In this document: positions 23,221 through 33,669 of the stretch, one piece after another
Position numbering within the stretch: position 1 is the first letter of the stretch
Layout: every line of letters begins with the position of its first letter
Assembly: GCF_022458985.1 (NCBI RefSeq)
Contig: NC_061774.1
Coordinates: 5,756,616-5,820,615, forward strand
Source of the DNA: Mugil cephalus
Lineage: Eukaryota; Chordata; Actinopteri; Mugiliformes; Mugilidae
DNA length: 64,000 nucleotides
Direction: 5' to 3'
Program-made: the position numbers and the translations under genes
The notes under the pieces: generated by a model
The model's database searches: none
Told to the model about the DNA's origin: nothing
The model's input: only the letters and a program-made list of their open reading frames with translations

Positions 23221-23985
23221 TCACTCTTGAGCCTTTTCTGCTTCATTTGTCTTGTAATTTTCCCACCAGACAAATAGAACTTGTGAAGAGGTGCTTTCTA
23301 TTCCTAATGATGAATAAAACAGAAATACCGATTATTCAGAAGGATTTAGTAGATGATTTACCAACTTAAAGTTGTTAAACTGTCTTGAAAAATGACACAT
23401 TATTTACTAGAATGTTAAAACAATACTCACCTTCATATTGTTCACACATTGTTCTTGGAGTTTGACAAGAGATGAAAACAAAATGTGCGATCATAAATAT
23501 GGCCAAGCAGATTGTTGTTATCACCAGCACAACTAATTCAGAACCTGCTGCGTGAGCTAGAAAACAGAGAAAATGATACCAGAGCTTCAGAAAAAGACTA
23601 TTAGTCATGATGCCATCAACCTATTTTAAGTAATAGTTCATTCATTAAAGGCAAAGTCATAACACTTTCCAGTTTAGTTCCATTTCCAAATAATATCTCT
23701 CCACATGTGGCCACAGCATCAGAGGAGCTGACGTCCTTAGAGATGCTGTAGTTACATCTCCGAGCCTCAGATCTTTTCTCACATTTATTACTCATATCTC
23801 CATCCGTATAGATAATGTTTGGATGAGATGTCTGTGATCCAGCTCTGAACCAGAACACACTGAGATTTCCTGGACACGTCTTGTTCTCAGAGTCAGAGAG
23901 GACTGAACACTGGAGAGTCACTGAGTCTCCTGGACGGACTGGACCTGATACTGTCTGAACAACAGTATAGTTTGACGTCCTCTCA
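23221..23985 (-). pseudogene. NITR copy, 5'-truncated and broken
   Basis: Three exons remain. The second Ig exon (about 23985-23663) reads VRPGDSVTLQCSVLSDSENK, NLSVFWFRAGSQTSHPNIIY and CNYSISKDVSSSDAVATCGE: an 18-bp in-frame deletion has removed GTYYCA, including the canonical second Ig cysteine. Its splice donor is also lost (TTATGA where the paralogue has GTAGGA). The transmembrane exon (23556-23431) reads SELVVLVITTICLAIFMIAH and is intact with a GTGAGT donor. The tail exon (23297-23221) ends in NYKTNEAEKAQE and a stop. Leader and V exons are absent: upstream DNA is instead the flank of the next truncated copy. Confidence 0.8.
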
Positions 23986-23999
23986 GTGTTAGTACATTA

Positions 24000-24736
24000 T
24001 GGTTGTTTAGTGGCATGTGTCTCAATGAATGGATTACCATGAGCTTGAGTACAGACTTTATACACATCACCGTGTTGACTACATCAGATCCTGTCTGCAA
24101 ATTTACAACAACACAGAGTTCAGATACTAACACTGAAGTAGTTAGAGGAGTAAAGGTTTTGTGGTAGTAGTTCTCGTAGTAGTAGAAGTAGTTGTTATCT
24201 GTGTCTTCAGCATACGTGTGGCTCAGTGGCACTAGGAGAAGCAGCATTTCACACCTCTACGTTTTCACTGACATATTCATGGAAATAACTCAAATTTAAA
24301 ACCTGAAACTAACTCGATTATAAACATAGACAAATGAAAAAATATACAGACAAAAATGTGATCCATGAATGATTCTTAATTGATCAAATGCTTTTAAAAT
24401 ATTTTCTGCCCAATTCGTTTTTTTAAAGCTAAAATTAATGAATTAATTAATTAAAAGTAATCTATTAAAATGTTGACTTTCACCAATAATGTGCAGAACG
24501 TGTGTAAACTTGTAGATTTAAAGGTATTTTTTATTTATTTAATTTTTGGCTTGGGACAGAACACTGACAGAACAGAGGAATGGTGGCGAGGAGGCCAGAC
24601 TTCACTGGTGAAAGGTCAAGTCACCCTCCTGTATCCTGTTAACTTAACTGGTTTCTAAAAATCGACGACTAACTTAAATCAATGTTATAAATGTTAATAA
24701 ATGATCGTCATTTAAATAAGACGTTAAAATACATAC
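24000..24736. repeat. Paralogue of the intron downstream of NITR exon 3
   Basis: Closely follows 17190-17733 of the intact gene (for example the ATGAATGGATTA and TTGAGTACAG words), with an extra segment at about 24440-24650. It marks the 3' flank of the truncated copy at 24737-24996. The open frames 23918-24247 and 24470-24658 have no recognised product. Confidence 0.65.
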
Positions 24737-24996
24737 CTGTCTCCACTTTAGTTCCCTCACCAAGCAGGATCTCTCCACATGTGGCCACAGCACAGTAGTA
24801 AGTCCCAGCATCAGAGGCGTCACTGATAGTTTTGGAAAGACGGTAGACACACTTTCTTTGCCCTTGGTCATGACTGCTGTTACCTTGAGTGTAAATGATG
24901 CTTGGATAGGATTCTGCTCCAGCTCTGAACCAGTACACACTGTGGTTGTCAGGACACTGATGTACCTTTACTTGGTTTCTGCTGACAAGGGAACAC
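24737..24996 (-). pseudogene. NITR second-Ig-exon fragment
   Basis: Only the 3' 260 bp of a second Ig exon, nearly identical to exon 3 of the intact gene: PDNHSVYWFRAGAESYPSII, DASDAGTYYCAVATCGEILL and GEGTKVE before a normal GTATGT donor. Homology stops abruptly inside the exon at 24996. No leader, V or downstream exons belong to it. Confidence 0.85.
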
Positions 24997-25700
24997 AACA
25001 GTGGTTTGCGCTATTGACAATATTCATTGTGACTGAACACTGGTTAGTTGTGCTTTTGCCTGGAAGACCTTCTTGACATCTCAAGGGTATAACTAACTTA
25101 CTTTTTACCAACAAATTCCTCCAAACAAGTCTCTCTTGCTGGGGCTCCGTGATCGTTGCTCTCCAACCTGCAGCCAACAGCAGCGGTGCGTCATCATTAC
25201 CGTAATGGCAGCATTTTTTCTAGAAAGCGCAACTTGAATATTATCCATCGGGGAGTTACGGTAATTCAAATACAGCAAGCTTCTCTTTGTGGGCAGACGG
25301 ACATCCAGGTCTTAAAGGGTTAAACATTTCTTGAAATTTATTGAGATACAGAAAATAATTCATGTAGCTACATGGTCCCTCCTTGGTCCACCGAAGTTTT
25401 CCAAAGAGGACAAAGTTTCCAACATTCCAATGCGTTATATCCAAAACTACACATCGATTGTGTTTCATTTCCCTCTTCAACCTACACCAAAACTCATAAA
25501 TTTAAATAAATATTTACAGAATATTCTTATGTTTCTGATTACCAGTAGCAGCTTATCAACATATATAATTTACTGCTTTTTACAATGGGAGAAAATTAAT
25601 AATTAATACTGAGCAGAATTACTTTCAAGTTATCGTTTGGTTTGGCCCTCCAACACAGTTCAGATTTCTCATGTGGCCCCTGGTAGAAATCAATTGCCCA
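24997..25700. other. Unassigned segment beyond the NITR breakpoint
   Basis: Foreign to the NITR unit. Short open frames (25256-25480 minus, 25331-25606 plus) show no motif. Near 25640 is a remnant resembling the common fish repeat wording GGCCCCTGGTAGAAATCAAT and CCAGCCCTGG. No gene is supported. Confidence 0.4.
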
Positions 25701-25704
25701 GCCC

Positions 25705-26431
25705 TGGAGTAACGTGTTTACATGCACTTCAGTTGTTCGGTTAAAGTCGGATTAAGGCGTTAATTTGTTTTTTTCACATGCATTTAAATGTACTGACTGT
25801 GCCAAATTACAGTCTCACTGAGATATTGCCATGACTGTGTTATGCTGCATACACACAGACACTGCATCAGAGCAGGAAGCAGGTTTTGGTTCATCACAAA
25901 CCTGTAGCTCAGTGTATGAAACATGTCATTTATAGTCTGACTCGGTAGGACAGCAGCTTACTAACGTAGGCACAACACTACGTATGAGGAACATGTTCAG
26001 TCATTGCTGCTCATAGTGCCTCCCAGCTGGAGAAACTTTTGACTGGTAGTGTGTGTGTTGTATAGTCTTAAGTGTATCGCCCTCTGTGCAGATACACCTG
26101 TCAGCTTGACAGAGTTGTATTCACAATAATTAGGTAACAACCCCTCACCAGCTTCCCACTCACCAAAAATTATGCTACTGAATAATAACCTGTACTGAAT
26201 AAGAGTTGCTGTTGTTGTGGGAATAGAATTTTACTTTCAAAGCACTTTGGTGTTTTGTATCAGAATGTGCAAGACTTTGGCATCAACAGGATAAGAAAGT
26301 ATATAATAACACTAACAGTACAGTATATACAAACTCAAACTCTGCTTAATATGAAAAAGGTGGCTACCATCACAGGTTGGTAGCTTTTTTGGGTGAACAT
26401 CAGCTCAAAAATATCTCTTTGTTTAGAAGGT
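25705..26431. repeat. Duplicated intergenic block, copy II
   Basis: Matches 20419-20930 and then jumps to the equivalent of 21909-22261 of copy I, so about 980 bp are missing relative to copy I. It holds the empty target site (26431-26432) for the 887-bp transposon of copy I. The following 26480-26805 is specific to this copy and unrecognised. Confidence 0.85.
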
Positions 26432-26826
26432 AATAGTGGGATCTGAACATTGAAGTTTCTGGTCACAGTAGTGACTAAGACGACCAATCGTTTTTTGTTT
26501 TTTTTCATAGGTTGAGCTCAGTCATGTTTGAGAGAGCAGCTCTTAACATTCACAAATCTTTTTATTTATTTTCTCTTTTTTCAGACAATTAGACATCAAA
26601 TAAACGATAATTATTTTGAACTACTGTGGAAAAATATGAGAAAGTACATAGAGAAATACAATAAAGAGATAATATTATTACTATGTCATTATAGGTATAA
26701 GTAAAATAAAGTAAAATAATAACAACCAACAACATCTTTTGTTACTCACACAAAGGGTTAGTGCAACAAACCAGCCCACAGAAACACAAACTCATATTCA
26801 CATATCCAGGGACAGAAACATTTCCT

Positions 26827-28222
26827 TCACTCTTGAGCCTTTTCTGCTTCATTTGTCTTGTAGTTTTCCCGCCAGACAAATAGAACATGTGAAGAGGTGC
26901 TTTCTATTCCTAATGATGAATACAACAGAAATACTGATTATTCAGAAGGATTTAGTAGATGATTTACCAACTTAAAGTTGTTAAACTGTCTTGAAAATGT
27001 AAACATTATTTACTAGAATGTTAAAATATAATTTCATAAATTCAACTCACCTTCATATTGTTCACACATTGCTCTTGGAGTTTGACAACAGATGAAAACA
27101 AAATGTGCGATCATACATATGGCCAAGCAGATTGTTGTTATCACCAGCGCAACTAATTCAGAACCTGCTGCGTGAGCTAGAAAACAGAGAAAATTATACC
27201 AGAGCTTCAGAAAAAGACTATTAGTCACAATGCCATCAACCTATTTTAAGTAATAGTTCATTCATTAAAGACAAAATCCTACCAGTCTCCAGTTTAGTTC
27301 CATTTCCAAATAATATCTCTCCACAGGTGACCACAGCACAGTAGTAAGTCCCAGCATCAGAGGCGTCACTGATAGTTTTGGAAAGACGGTAGACACACTT
27401 TCTTTGCCCTTGGTCATGACTGCTGTTACCTTGAGTGTAAATGATGCTTGGATAGGATTCTGCTCCAGCTCTGAACCAGTACACACTGTGGTTGTCAGGA
27501 CACTGAGGTACCTTTACTTAGTTTCTGCTGACAAGGGAACACTGCAGAGTCACAGAGCCTCCGATCTGGACTGACTCTTTGTCGGGACTTTGTTTCACAT
27601 AGACAGATTTCTGCTGATTTTTTGGATCTGTGTGATTCACCAAAACAAAAGAACCATAACTTTTTAGCTCACAGATATAAATATAATGGCACGTTGAAAG
27701 CAAACACGTTAAAATTAATATACTTTACCTTTCACAGCCACCAGAGTGCCAGTGATAAATCTCATGGTGTATGGCGATCCTGCTTGACAGAAGTATGTCG
27801 CTTCATCTTCTTTGCTGACATTTGTTATGGTAAGGTAATACACATCACTTACTTTCGTGACTTTGATTCTGGAGTTGTTAAATGGTTCCTCCATTTTTAT
27901 TTTGTTAAAATCTCCTGAAACAATAGTTTCAGTCACGTATCCAAAACTCTGCTTATGCCAGAAAAGCAGACCAGGTTCACTCCCCACTGAACATGTCAGG
28001 GTCAAATTGTCCCCAAGTTCAGCCACAGTCAAAGAGATCTGATGAGATACCTTGTTGGTTTCCATCAGAGCTAAAGAAAACAGACAAACATTCACGTCAT
28101 TACAACATGACAGACTCTGACACTCAATAAAAAATCTACATCGGGTTAAAATAAAACGGTAGTGAAGAAGTAAACTCACTCAATGTACTAAGGAGAATCA
28201 AAGCAGCCAGTCCTCTGATCAT
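26827..28222 (-). pseudogene. NITR copy, full architecture, one nonsense codon
   Basis: Five exons join in frame (933 bp with stop): 28222-28180 leader, 28070-27729 V domain, 27627-27283 second Ig, 27176-27051 transmembrane, 26903-26827 tail. The V exon keeps EDEATYFCQAGSPYTMRFIT. In the second Ig exon the codon equivalent to Q165 of the intact gene is TAA (27518-27520), giving SRN-stop; the rest is intact, including DAGTYYC and FGNGTKLE. The transmembrane segment is LVALVITTICLAICMIAHFV and the tail HVLFVWRENYKTNEAEKAQE, without an ITIM. All splice sites look normal, so a single substitution separates this allele from a working receptor; it could be a segregating null allele. Annotated as pseudogene for that reason only. 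Confidence 0.8.
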
Positions 28223-28685
28223 TGTGGTTTATCACCCCTCTCTTGCACAACTGATGTCTTCAAATGGAAGATCTAGTCTCAAGCTGATGAAAGTTTACGA
28301 AGTAACAATCATAGCGATGGGCAGAAACGTAGAACTTCCTGTGAACGTTCACAAGCCAGTGACCCATTTTCAGAGAATCTGAGCAGCATTTAATTTTCTT
28401 TGACTGACAGAAAATAACTGGAGGAACCCTAGTACTAGATTTCAGTGACATATACTAGTACTTTTTGCCCCACTGCATTTTTAGCACTTACAGGTGCTGG
28501 CCAGTAAATTAGAATATCATCAAAAAGTTGAATTATTTCAGTAATTCCATTCAAAAGGTGAAACTTGTATACTGTATACTTTCCTTCCACACATAGTGAT
28601 ATATTTCAAGTGTTTATTCATTTTCATTTTTATTATTACAACTGACAGGTAAAGAAAACACCAAATTCAGTATCTCAGAAAATTA

Positions 28686-28724
28686 TAGATTATATTATTA
28701 TATATATATATTATTATATATTAT
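28686..28724. repeat. AT-rich simple repeat in the Tc1 left flank
   Basis: TATTATATATTA-type run between the left inverted repeat and the transposase start. Confidence 0.7.
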
Positions 28725-28822
28725 AGAAGACACCTGGTGCCACACTAATCAGCTGATTAACTCAAAACACCTGCAAAGGCCTTTAAAAGGTTCCTCAGTC
28801 TTGTTCTGAAGGCTCCACAATC

Positions 28823-29827
28823 ATGGGGAAGACTTCTGACTTAACAGTTGTCCAAAAGACGAACATTGACACCTTGTACAAGGAGGGCAAGACACAAAAG
28901 TTGATTGCTAAAGAAGCTGGCTGTTCGCAGAGCTCTGTGTCCAAGCACATTAACAGACAGGCGAAGGGACGGAAAAAATGTGGTAGAAAAAAGTGTACAA
29001 GCTCTAGGGATAACCGCACCCTGCAGAGAATTGTGACGACAAACCCATTCAAAAATGTGGGGGAGATCCACAAAGAGTGGACTGCAGCTGGAGTCAGCGC
29101 TTCAAGAACCACCACGAAGAGACGCATGAAAGACATGGGATTCAGCTGTCGCATTCTGTGTGTCAAGCCACTCTTGAACAAGAAACAGCGTAAGAAGCGT
29201 CTTGCCTGGGCCAAGGATAAAAAGGACTGGACTGCTGCTGAGTGGTCCAAAGTTATGTTTTCTGATGAAAGCAAATTTTGCATTTCCTTTGGAAATCAAG
29301 GACCCAGAGTCTGGAGGAAGAGCGGAGAAGCACAGAATCCACGTTGCATGAGGTCCAGTGTAAAGTTTCCACCGTCAGTGATGGTGTGGGGTGCCATGTC
29401 ATCTGCCGGTGTTGGCCCACTCTGTTTCCTGAGGTCCAAGGTCAATGCAGCTGTCTACCAGGAAGTTTTAAAGCACTTCATGCTTCCTGCTGCTGACCAA
29501 CTTTATGGAGATGCAGATTTCACTTTTCAACAGGACTTGGCACCTGCACACAGTGCCAAAACCACCAGTACCTGGTTCAAGGACCATGGTATCCCTGTCC
29601 TTGATTGGCCAGCAAACTCGCCTGACCTTAACCCCATAGAAAATCTATGGGGTATTGTGAAGCGGAAGATGCAATGCGCTAGACCCAACAATGCAGAGGA
29701 GCTGAAGACGACTATCAGAGCAACCTGGGCTCTCATAACACCTGAGCAGTGCCACAGACTGATCGAGTCCATGCCACGCCGCATTAATGCAGTGATTGAG
29801 GCAAAAGGAGCCCCGACTAAGTATTGA
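28823..29827 (+). CDS. Tc1/mariner transposase
   Basis: A single 334-codon open frame without stops or frameshifts inside the element. N-terminal paired-type helix-turn-helix DNA-binding region (residues about 1-110, including KLIAKEAGCSQSSVSKHINR), basic linker RKKCGRKK (50-57), then the DDE catalytic core: D148 in FSDES, D238 in FQQDLAPAH, E273 in SPDLNPIENLWG, with 34 residues between the second Asp and the Glu (DD34E). Usual Tc1 consensus has QQDNAP; here it is QQDLAP. It would cut and paste the element at TA sites. Activity cannot be judged from sequence alone. Confidence 0.93.
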   Translation: MGKTSDLTVVQKTNIDTLYKEGKTQKLIAKEAGCSQSSVSKHINRQAKGRKKCGRKKCTSSRDNRTLQRIVTTNPFKNVGEIHKEWTAAGVSASRTTTKRRMKDMGFSCRILCVKPLLNKKQRKKRLAWAKDKKDWTAAEWSKVMFSDESKFCISFGNQGPRVWRKSGEAQNPRCMRSSVKFPPSVMVWGAMSSAGVGPLCFLRSKVNAAVYQEVLKHFMLPAADQLYGDADFTFQQDLAPAHSAKTTSTWFKDHGIPVLDWPANSPDLNPIENLWGIVKRKMQCARPNNAEELKTTIRATWALITPEQCHRLIESMPRRINAVIEAKGAPTKY

Positions 29828-30121
29828 GTGCTATACATGCGCATGCTTTTCATGTTCATTCTTTTCAGTTGGCCAACATTTCTAAAAAAACATTTTTTTC
29901 ATTGGCCTTTTCAATATTCTAATTTTTTGAGATGCCAAATTTGGAGTTTTCATTAGTTGTCACTTATAAATATCAAAATTAAAAGAAATAAACATTGGAA
30001 ATACATCGGTCTGTGTGCATTGCATGAATATAATGTACAAATTTCACTTTTTGAATGGAATTACTGAAATAATTCAACTTTTTGATGATATTCTAATTTA
30101 CTGGCCAGCACCTGTATACAG

Positions 30122-30300
30122 TGCCGTCGTCATAGTCGTCTGCCACTTATCCGGGTTTGGGTTGTGGGGGCAGCAGCTTCAGCAGGGAAGTAAAGACGGC
30201 CCTCTTCACAGCCACTTCCACTAACTCCTCCTGAGGAATCCCCAGGTGCTCCCAGTGCTACTGGTAGTGCAGTGCAGGATCCAGTGCTACAAGAATGAAT
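30122..30300 (+). repeat. Common fish LINE 3' remnant
   Basis: GCCACTTATCCGGGTTTGGG, GGGGGCAGCAGC and AATCCCCAGGTGCTCCCAG are words of a widespread teleost LINE 3' region. There is no coding potential. Confidence 0.55.
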
Positions 30301-30469
30301 TCACCACTAGAAAGAAACATTTGGATCGTGTGTTTACATGGTTATTATTACACCCTTCTATAATAATTACTGAAATATTAGTGTCCATGGAAACCTAGAC
30401 TATGTAAACCTGCATTTCAGGTGACCCAATATGTTGGCCCAAATAAAATGACAAAAATTTGTCTCCAGA

Positions 30470-31070
30470 GGATTAATCCAGCCCTGTGATAGACTAGCGA
30501 CCTGTCCAGGGTGTACCCCACCTCTCACCCAATGACAGCTGGAATAGTCTCCAGCAACCTCCGCAACCCTAGTGTGGTTACGCTGTAGTAGAAGATGAGA
30601 TGAGGATTAATCTGTAGGCCACAAAAAATTGTGTCAACATTCGTGTTGCTAAGAGAATAATATCTAATGCTTATCACATTTAGTACAGATGCTTATTTTC
30701 TTATAACTTTAGTGATTCCCTTAATTATCAATCTTAATAATGAGATTAACATTTAATCAGTACTATGGACACGTAAGCATGTTGAACAATACTTGCTAAA
30801 TAAGTTAGCACTGTCATTGTAGCATGTTAGCAGACTGACATGTGCTTTTAACTGAGTAGCCATACTGTGCCAAATTAGAACCTCACTGAGATATTGCCAT
30901 GGCTATGTTATGCTGCATACACACAGACACTGCATCAGAGTGGGAAGCAGTTTCTGGCCCATCACAAACTTGTAGCATGTAATTTATAGTCTGACTCGAC
31001 AGTGGCTTTGTAACATAGCCCCAGTACTACGCCTGAGGAACATATTCATTCACTTCATTCATGCCTAAGT
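30470..31070. repeat. Duplicated intergenic block, copy III (left part)
   Basis: Parallels 19760-20160 and then 20500-20720 of copy I: the LINE remnant with GACCTGTCCAGGGTGTACCC, then ACACGTAAGCATGTTGAACA and TGCTGCATACACACAGACAC. It is more diverged than copy II. Confidence 0.7.
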
Positions 31071-31086
31071 TGCCAAGACTGACATT

Positions 31087-31990
31087 GGGGCCTCATTTAT
31101 CAACCGTGCTTATGCACAGATCTGTCCGTAAAGAGAGCGTAAGCACATTCCAGTGCAGAGTATGGCATTTATCAATTTGTACTTGTGCTTAGAAAAGTGT
31201 GTAAATTTACGCACAACTCACACAAAATCTAGTGGTAGAACAGTGGAACTACACATAGAACCCATTAAGAGAGTCGCAGTGTTAAGCAATCTCAAACTTC
31301 ACGTTACCACATGTTATAATAATGTTCAGTCAGTAGTTTAGCAGACACTTTGAATATTTGCCGTGACGAGTTATAAAAGACAAGAAAAGTTCAAGTACAC
31401 TGCTACTTGCTTATTGTGTATTATTGGAGGATTTTGAGAACCGTGCGTTTCCAAAGATCGTTAATTAATTTGATCTGTCCAACACCCCAACTTCCCCAAA
31501 AACACTCTTGTTTTAAACCAAAGGCAACCCAGTGCACATCTCCTGTCCACCCTGGGATGTATGGCCACAGGAACATTTCAGCGTGAGTTTGCAGATATAT
31601 GTAGCACTTCACAGCCTACACTAATTAGAACCATTCCGGCAGTGTTGGATGAAATAATTTCTCTGGCCTCAGTTTACATCCAGTTCCCATACAGACATCA
31701 CCAACAAGCCAACTTAAACGAGGATTTCGGGCCATTGCTGGATTTCCAAACATAATTTGGAGCCATAGATTGATCCACATCACAATAAACCACACAGTAT
31801 TTACATGAGGATTTCATTCAATCAATAGACAAATAAGGGGAGATGCAACTAAGTCTTGTAGAAACGCACTTCAGTGTAAACCTCGAAAACTCAATCAAGA
31901 GAGAGGATCATACAAAGATTTTAGGTCTGTCTGTTAGCTGATGTTTGGAATGTGACAAATTTCATTTTTCTTTATTTTAATTTGCTCTAT
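31087..31990 (+). mobile_element. PIF/Harbinger transposon relic
   Basis: Starts with GGGGCCTCATTTATCAACCG, the fish Harbinger terminal sequence as I know it. An open stretch at 31561-31755 reads ATGTFQREFADICSTSQPTL, ASVYIQFPYRHHQQANLNED and GFPNIIW-like words in a shifted frame, matching the HARBI1-type DDE transposase region before its first catalytic Asp (GAIDCTHI is present but broken by frameshift near 31760). The right terminus may be the degenerate CATCAATGAGG near 32265. It is non-functional. Confidence 0.65.
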
Positions 31991-32389
31991 TTAAATTTAT
32001 TTAACATTTGATGCGCATGCATCAATCTGTTTCGGCGAGTCGTTTATTTGCAGTAAAGTATTTTCGATGTTCGTCAGATGATCCTTTATTTCATGTATGG
32101 ATTTGGTGGGGTCTTGTTGATTTTGCAACGATTTTCTTACAACTCTTCCATGAATTCATATTAATCCATATGTCGGGTGGACTGGTTGGGCTGGGTCATA
32201 AAAATTAACATTTGGATTAAAAGCGGACAGATGGCGGTTGGGTAAAAAAATAAGCTACTGCATCAATGAGGAGAATATTAGGTAGATATACGTGGTAACA
32301 CCCACCACAAGTCACAATATCACAAATATCACAAACAGTTGCACGAGCGATATGATGATGGAAAACCCTCTACCTCCTGCTGAGGTTGT

Positions 32390-33065
32390 TCAGGGCAGAT
32401 ATGGCTGTGGGGATTAAGCTCTTGGCAAAGCATGCCCTTTTGCAAATTATTTGTCTCTATCAGATACCAGAGGGGATGAGCGTGTGGGTGGCAGGTGTCA
32501 TGTGCTATTTTCAGTGCTTTACAGGTTGAGGTGGTGTGAACTAAAGCTGGTAGGTTGAGAGTGGGAAGGCCAATTATTTTGGAGCATATGTGGGTGATTA
32601 GTCTGTTTCTATTGGTGATAGGGACCATGGTGAAGTAACAGGTGGCACAGCACATGATGACGGGTTCAATAATGCTACAGTACAGAAGGAGTAGAAGGTG
32701 GGGCTTGACAGAGAGGGGCCTGAGTGTGTGGTTGGTATAGAGTGTCTGCTGGCAGCGTTTGTGGATGTCTGTGGTGGGTTGGATAAAGTTGAGGTTATTG
32801 TCCAGCGTGACGCTGAGATATTTGAAACTGTCCGCTGGCCATTGATGAGTGTGGGGTCCTGCGTAGGGTTGGTCCTGTGGTTGTCAATTATGCGTTCTTT
32901 TGTCTTGATGATGTTGAAAACAGAAAGTGTGTGTTACTGAGGAAGTTGTGTATGAAACGGATGAGGTGAGATGGGATGTGGAGGTTAGGGAGTTTACTGA
33001 TTACCAGATGTCGTTGGATGATATTGAAAGCTGAGCCCAAGTCACGTTTCAGTACCTGAGTGTAA
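32390..33065 (-). mobile_element. Non-LTR retrotransposon fragment, reverse transcriptase C-terminus
   Basis: On the minus strand the reverse transcriptase end of a Rex/L2/CR1-type LINE can be read in pieces: DLGSAFNIIQRHLVISKLPN and LIRFIHNFLSN (33050-32900), KTKERIIDNHRTNP and the TLINGQ region (about 32880-32800), then YFTMVPITNRNRLITHICSK and HDTCHPHAHPLWYL (32640-32460). Frameshifts separate the pieces. It lies between the two parts of duplicated block copy III, so it may be the insertion that split them. Confidence 0.65.
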
Positions 33066-33089
33066 TTCAAGAAAGTCGCAATAATTACC

Positions 33090-33665
33090 AGCTTCCCACT
33101 CACCAAAAAGTATACTGTCTACTGAATAATAACATAAACTGAATAAGAGTGCTGCAGTGGGTAGGTTTTTTTATGTTTTAATCTCTGACCTTTCATCTGT
33201 ATTATTTCAACATGAGCCAACATGAGATCAAGGTTGGGTTTTGTCTTGCATTATCTCAGTGGGACTTTTGTGAAAGTCATCACTATACAGACGTTTCCGT
33301 TGCTGGCACAGCTCAAAAGCTGCATCACATTGTCTTGGCCAAAGGAGAGAAAAGTTTCTGTGAAGGATTCCTTTTGAAACAAAGAATAGAAGTTACTCAA
33401 TTTGACTCAAAGTCATGTGATGCCGTCTCTTCCTAAAAGAAAAGAAGCTAAGAATAGGGAGTTCATATGTACTTTTGTTTGAACCAACAAGGTATTTTAC
33501 TTTCAAAGCACATTGGTGTTTGTATGTGACTGTGAAAACGAATTGCAAAGCCACAAGTGTCAACTGAGCTGTGAGATGTTCGCTGTGGCTGGCCATTTCT
33601 GACGCTTCTGACAGACCGCCGAGCATGTTTACTCAGAATATGCATGACTTTGGCATCAACAGGAT
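33090..33665. repeat. Duplicated intergenic block, copy III (right part)
   Basis: 33090-33430 matches 20863-21200 and 33460-33665 matches 21877-22090. It joins directly across what in copy I is an extra 660 bp. Confidence 0.8.
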
Positions 33666-33669
33666 ATGT

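Larger units (their letters stand above)
28491..30114 (+). mobile_element. Tc1-like DNA transposon, apparently complete
   Basis: The element begins CAGGTGCTGGCCAGTAAATT and ends with its reverse complement (CTGGCCAGCACCTG), flanked by TA target duplications at 28489-28490 and 30115-30116. Inverted repeats continue inward for roughly 75 bp with few mismatches (TTCAGTAATTCCATTCAAAA and its partner near 30052). Length is 1,624 bp, the usual Tc1 size. It sits in the 5' flank of the NITR copy at 27-28 kb; the paralogous flank at 19026 is empty. Confidence 0.92.

Noticed and set aside
28795..29299. Minus-strand open frames across the Tc1 transposase
   Set aside because: Antisense shadows of the intact transposase frame.
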